Assembly: GCA_009930125.1 (NCBI GenBank)
Contig: RZYZ01000022.1
Location: 1 to 15,672, forward strand
Length of the DNA: 15,672 nt
Source: Clostridia bacterium
GTDB lineage: Bacteria; Bacillota; Clostridia; Clostridiales; Clostridiaceae
Reading direction: 5' to 3'
Shown here: in pieces, positions 12,809 through 15,672 of the stretch
Position numbering within the stretch: position 1 is the stretch's first letter
How the letters are laid out: each line of letters begins with the position of its first letter
Program-made: the position numbers and the translations under genes
The notes under the pieces: model-generated
The model's input: only the letters and a program-made list of their open reading frames with translations
Told to the model about the DNA's origin: nothing
Database searches by the model: none

Positions 12809-13768
12809 TCAATCCGTCAGAAAATACCTTACCATGATGACCCCGAATCCTGCTATGATGCCCATGAATACATAGAGCATAAACAGTTCCGCCTTGCCAC
12901 CACCATGTCCGTCCTGCTGAATGTCTTCTTCAGCCAGCCTGAAGTTTTCGGTGATCTCATTTCCTTTCTCATCATAGAAGGAACTTCCAGTAAGACGAGG
13001 ATTATGGATCGTGATTTCCTGAGAACTCCTCACAATCTCCAGCAGTTCATCTTCTTCGTAGACATGGAGAAACTGAAGATTGTCTTTATCAAACTTCACT
13101 GGAATTCGGATCCTATGATCCGACAGATCCCCTGGCATTGTATAGGCGTTGTAGTCCAGTCCATACTGCGCGATCTCCTCAGAGAGATTGTATCCACTGA
13201 CTGCAATGTATCGATCCTTCCCGCTTTTAATGGAGTAATGCTGCACCACAGAAGAGTATTCCGATGGCCTAATCTGCACCCTTAGGATTCTGTATCTGTT
13301 GTTTACTCCTTTCACAAACTGCGCAATGCCATTGACTGATTCCTGATTCCGGTCCTTGAAGGAGACAAAAAGATCTCTTCCGATGGAATGAGTTTCCAGA
13401 ACATAGGCATCCACAGGCTGCTGAAATGGTGCTGTGAATTCTGTCACAGCCAAAGACAGATCCGCTTTATCCAGCGCATAGCTGAATTCCATGGCGTAGA
13501 CCACATAGGTCAGAATCAGCGTCAGAAGGATACTGATTCCCGCAGCGATGAGCTTCGTCTTTCTTATTTTCCTGAAGAATTTCAGCTCCGCCTTGGGAGC
13601 TTTCTCCACTTCAGTAACTTCCTTCACCATGGCCTCATGAATGCTTCTGCATTCCTCACAGGTTTCCAGGTGTTCTTTCACCAAAAGATCGGTCTCTTCA
13701 CTGGTGAGATGTTCTATATAGCTTGGCAAAAGATCCTGCACGATGCTGCACGTAATATCCTTCTTCAT
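12809..13768 (-). CDS. zf-HC2 anti-sigma factor, membrane-bound
   Basis: A 319-residue transmembrane regulator. The N-terminal zinc-binding anti-sigma domain contains Cys7 and the H33-x3-C37-x2-C40 motif (VKEHLETCEECR). One membrane helix is at about 69-92 (LIAAGISILLTLILTYVVYAM). An extracytoplasmic region of about 200 residues follows, then a second helix near the C-terminus (about 293-317). It is expected to hold the ECF sigma factor at the membrane until a signal releases it. The start overlaps the sigma stop in an ATGA (13765-13768), so translation is coupled. The outer domain has no family I recognise, so the signal is unknown. The second C-terminal helix is less usual. Confidence 0.88.
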   Translation of the reverse strand: MKKDITCSIVQDLLPSYIEHLTSEETDLLVKEHLETCEECRSIHEAMVKEVTEVEKAPKAELKFFRKIRKTKLIAAGISILLTLILTYVVYAMEFSYALDKADLSLAVTEFTAPFQQPVDAYVLETHSIGRDLFVSFKDRNQESVNGIAQFVKGVNNRYRILRVQIRPSEYSSVVQHYSIKSGKDRYIAVSGYNLSEEIAQYGLDYNAYTMPGDLSDHRIRIPVKFDKDNLQFLHVYEEDELLEIVRSSQEITIHNPRLTGSSFYDEKGNEITENFRLAEEDIQQDGHGGGKAELFMLYVFMGIIAGFGVIMVRYFLTD

Positions 13769-14256
13769 TCTTTTTCCTCCTCCCTCATGATTTTCTGCTT
13801 CCCTCGATAGAAGGTGACCCGTGCCCAGGTCTCATTCTTTTCCAGTATCTCCCCGATTTCCCGAAAGCTCAGCTCTCCTGTGAGCCTCAGGTACATCACT
13901 TCTCTCGTCTTTTCATCCAGCTTCTGCAGTTTCTGATACATCTTCAGTTTCGCATCGCTTTCCACAACCTTCTGCTCCACAGAGCTTTCTGAGGGGATGA
14001 GATCAGAGAGCACCTCCAGAGAATCCGATGTGTGACTGCTTGATCTCTTGTACTCTTTATACCAGAGGTGCTTTGCAATCTGGCAGAGCCATACAGACAC
14101 TTTAGCGTCTCCTCTGAAACTGTCATAGGTCTTCATAGCCTGATAGAAGGTTTCCTGTGTCAGTTCTTCAGACAGGTCTCTACTTCTTGTGATGGAAAAC
14201 AGATACTTATATACGGTTTCGAAATAGTCCCGATAGAGTTTTTCCAGATCCTTCAC
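13765..14256 (-). CDS. ECF-type RNA polymerase sigma factor
   Basis: A 163-residue sigma-70 family protein of the extracytoplasmic function group. Region 2 spans about 5-70 (YLFSITRSRDLSEELTQETFYQAM, then SVWLCQIAKHLWYKEYKR). Region 4 spans about 105-158, with LDEKTREVMYLRLTGELSFREIGEILEK as the -35-reading helix-turn-helix. The start is a GTG (14254-14256) directly behind a near-perfect TAGGAGGTGA site. It is the first gene of a two-gene operon with its anti-sigma factor. A TATAAT at 14351-14346 could be a housekeeping promoter but its -35 is poor; no convincing ECF-type autoregulated promoter was identified. Confidence 0.93.
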   Translation of the reverse strand: MKDLEKLYRDYFETVYKYLFSITRSRDLSEELTQETFYQAMKTYDSFRGDAKVSVWLCQIAKHLWYKEYKRSSSHTSDSLEVLSDLIPSESSVEQKVVESDAKLKMYQKLQKLDEKTREVMYLRLTGELSFREIGEILEKNETWARVTFYRGKQKIMREEEKE

Positions 14257-14450
14257 TGACTCACCTCCTACTAATATGTGTCACAGAATCCTGTTTCGTT
14301 ACAGAATATTAGAAATTAATTTTAATTCTGCAGCCGTTCGCAATCATTATACCCGATTCTAAGACGCTACCCTAGATAGATTCCTTCTACGAAATCCTCT
14401 CTGACTCAGATACCTCAGAAAAGTATAGCCAGCTACACCTGATCTGATTC

Positions 14451-14459
14451 TGCTATAAT
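14451..14459 (+). promoter_or_regulatory. Extended -10 promoter of the SDR gene
   Basis: TGC followed by TATAAT (14454-14459) is a textbook extended -10. No good -35 is seen 16-18 bases upstream. The leader would be about 32 bases. Confidence 0.6.
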
Positions 14460-14497
14460 TATAGTCATAATCATCCTGATCTATGAAAGGAGAAATT

Positions 14498-15223
14498 ATG
14501 AAAGCGATCATCACAGGAATGAACGGAACCGTCGCCCCCTATGTATATATGGAGCTCGAGAACAGAAACATCGAAATCATCATCTGGGACCGCAGTAGAG
14601 TCGATACAGACAGCCAGAAAAGCGTGTCTGATTTCATCAGAAAAGTCCAGCCTGATCTTTTCTTCCACATCGCCACAGGACCGGTGAAGTGGCTGGACTT
14701 CATTGCCAAGGCCACAAAGGAGCTTGGCGTGAAGCTCCTTTTCACAAGCTCCGTATCCGTCTTCTCCGAAAAAGGAAGCGGTCCATATGATCCGGAGAGT
14801 GTGCCCGATGCGGAAGAAGACTACGGCAGATACAAGATTGCCTGCGAAGAAACTGCAAGAACCTGGAACCCGGACTCCATCATCCTCAGACTGGGCTGGC
14901 AGATCGGATCTGAAAAAGGGTCCAATCACATGGTGGATTTCCTGGCAAAGGCCCAGAAGGAAAATGGCTTCATTGAAGCCAGCTCCAGATGGTTTCCATC
15001 CTGCAGTTTTCTGGAAGACACAGCTGGAGTCATCGCACAGGCTGCCCTGACCTATATGCCCGGAACCTATCTCGTCAATTCAAACAGAAAATACTCCTTC
15101 TTCGAAATCGCAGAATTTCTGAAGAAAAAGCACCATGCCCATTGGAACATCCGGGAGACAGATTCCTTCGAGAGAGATGACCGAATGGTTGACCCTCGAG
15201 TCGAAATGCCAGAACTCTTCTAA
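14498..15223 (+). CDS. RmlD-like NAD(P)-dependent sugar reductase/epimerase
   Basis: A 241-residue protein of the extended short-chain dehydrogenase fold, closest in layout to RmlD (dTDP-4-dehydrorhamnose reductase) and related sugar-nucleotide enzymes. The nucleotide loop is TGMNGTVA (6-13), with Ala where the third Gly of GxxGxxG is expected. The catalytic set is Ser84/Ser85 (TSSVSVFS) and Y109-x3-K113 (YGRYK). RLGWQIG and the C-terminal EIAEFLKKKHHA are typical of RmlD. It is shorter than most RmlD proteins (about 280-300). The ATG at 14498 has AAAGGAG at good distance; an ATG at 14483 overlaps that site. No sugar-nucleotide pathway genes lie beside it, so its substrate is unknown. It is the only full-length plus-strand gene besides the small one. 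Confidence 0.88.
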   Translation: MKAIITGMNGTVAPYVYMELENRNIEIIIWDRSRVDTDSQKSVSDFIRKVQPDLFFHIATGPVKWLDFIAKATKELGVKLLFTSSVSVFSEKGSGPYDPESVPDAEEDYGRYKIACEETARTWNPDSIILRLGWQIGSEKGSNHMVDFLAKAQKENGFIEASSRWFPSCSFLEDTAGVIAQAALTYMPGTYLVNSNRKYSFFEIAEFLKKKHHAHWNIRETDSFERDDRMVDPRVEMPELF

Positions 15224-15254
15224 GCTTTATCATCACTTATGAACACTAACAGCC

Positions 15255-15297
15255 TGAAGAAGACTGAGACCAAGTGTCCCAGTCTTCTTCACTTTTA
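15255..15297 (+). terminator. Terminator of the SDR gene
   Basis: TGAAGAAGACTG (15255-15266) and CAGTCTTCTTCA (15280-15291) form a perfect 12-bp stem, with an inner GAC/GTC pair, followed by CTTTTAC. It lies 31 bases after the stop, between two convergent genes. Confidence 0.8.
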
Positions 15298-15338
15298 CAG
15301 GTATTCAGGAAATGCAGCCAGTTATTTGCATACTTTTT

Positions 15339-15671
15339 TCATGAACCCGCCTTACCGTTTACCGCCTGAATGATAGCCCCATGCTTCTTTTCAATCCACC
15401 ACACAAAAGCCCATGCCATGAGACTGGTCAGAAGGGTGAAGGGCGTACCTGGAAACAGAAGAACCAGAAGGAAACTCATGGTGTTGTTCATTCCATGGAG
15501 AAGGATCACGGCCAGGATGCTGTCCATGGCTTCATAAAGAAAGTTCGTGATATAGTTCATGGCCACGATGGATGCTTTGACACTCCCACAGCTAAAGCAA
15601 TGGGATTCTTGGGTGATTAAACGCCAGTCTGTTTCCAGTAGGCGAGTATGACCCCAAGCTGAGGGCATGCC
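15339..15671 (-). CDS. C-terminal part of a probable CPBP-family intramembrane protease
   Basis: The frame is open from the right edge to TGA at 15341-15339, so the N-terminal part lies outside or is lost. The segment SIVAMNYITNFLYEAMDSILAVILLHGMNN followed by hydrophobic helices and WWIEKKHG resembles the third conserved motif (HxxxN) and last helices of CPBP/CAAX proteases. The preceding residues (about HTRLLETDWRLITQESHCFSCG) are hydrophilic and unlike that family. The EE-x3-R and FxxxH motifs are not recognisable in the visible part. A frameshift or a truncated gene is therefore possible. The ATG at 15668 has no visible upstream context. Confidence 0.5.
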   Translation of the reverse strand, partial: GMPSAWGHTRLLETDWRLITQESHCFSCGSVKASIVAMNYITNFLYEAMDSILAVILLHGMNNTMSFLLVLLFPGTPFTLLTSLMAWAFVWWIEKKHGAIIQAVNGKAGS

Positions 15672-15672
15672 A

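Noticed and set aside
12627..12812. Minus-strand open frame of 61 codons after the anti-sigma gene
   Set aside because: It runs through the operon's terminator hairpin and has no ribosome binding site or protein-like features.
14254..14303. ECF-type promoter (TGTAAC at 14303-14298) before the sigma gene
   Set aside because: At normal spacing the -10 would be ACACAT (14281-14276), unlike the usual CGT motif, and transcription would start within the ribosome binding site.
1..15672. CRISPR array, insertion sequence, tRNA or rRNA
   Set aside because: No regularly spaced repeats, transposase motifs, flanking duplications or cloverleaf/rRNA signatures were seen.

Overview
The window comes from a low-to-moderate GC Bacillota (Firmicutes). 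The evidence is consistent AGGAGG-type ribosome binding sites, sigma-A-like TTGACA/TATAAT promoters, hairpin plus T-run terminators, UGA used as a normal stop, a FeoB-associated Cys-rich protein gene next to feoB, a CoA-disulfide reductase with a rhodanese tail, and a zf-HC2 anti-sigma/ECF pair. An anaerobic or facultative gut or oral member of Clostridia or Erysipelotrichia is the best guess; nothing fixes the genus. Almost every gene lies on the minus strand. No rRNA, tRNA, insertion sequence, phage gene or CRISPR array was seen.

Layout from left to right. (1) 2-334 is the 3' end of an unrecognised plus-strand gene, closed by a 20-bp hairpin that is also the last codons of the convergent gene. 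(2) 386-1310 is a minus-strand pair: a Cys-rich YgbA-like protein (nitrous-oxide-stimulated promoter family) and a GNAT acetyltransferase. (3) 1482-4437 is a complete ferrous iron operon, transcribed right to left: DtxR-type repressor, feoA, feoB, FeoB-associated Cys-rich membrane protein. Two related palindromes (cores GTTAGCTATAGCTAAC and GTTTGCTTAAGCTAAC) lie on the operon promoter and inside a second promoter directly before feoB, so the repressor probably controls both. (4) 4810-5304 is another GNAT enzyme. (5) 5545-5967 is a small cupin whose promoter carries a 29-bp pseudo-palindrome with a C-tract, resembling CsoR/CstR-family operators.

(6) 6480-10849 is a sulfur operon, transcribed right to left: a YeeE/YedE (TsuA-type) sulfur-compound importer, a CoA-disulfide/CoA-persulfide reductase with a C-terminal rhodanese domain, and an APC-superfamily permease. 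Its upstream region (10850-11223) is dense. It holds a strong minus-strand promoter flanked by two identical TAWAATACCCCCTT boxes 63 bp apart, a 14-bp inverted repeat, a possible Cys-codon leader peptide and another hairpin. Just beyond, pointing the other way, is a compact unit coding for a 31-residue acidic, Phe-rich peptide ending in Cys, with a very strong ribosome binding site and its own terminator. This divergent small gene plus the repeated boxes is the most likely undescribed element here.

(7) 11499-11936 is a YiaC-like GNAT enzyme. (8) 12177-12509 is a small membrane protein of unknown role. (9) 12809-14256 is an ECF sigma factor with its overlapping zinc-finger anti-sigma gene. (10) 14498-15223 (+) is an RmlD-like NAD(P)-dependent sugar reductase/epimerase. 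(11) 15339 to the right edge (-) is the C-terminal part of a probable CPBP-family intramembrane protease, whose first visible residues look abnormal.

The iron operon handles Fe(II) uptake under iron-dependent repression. The sulfur operon plausibly imports thiosulfate or related sulfur and reduces or transfers persulfide sulfur; the cupin may belong to the same regulon.
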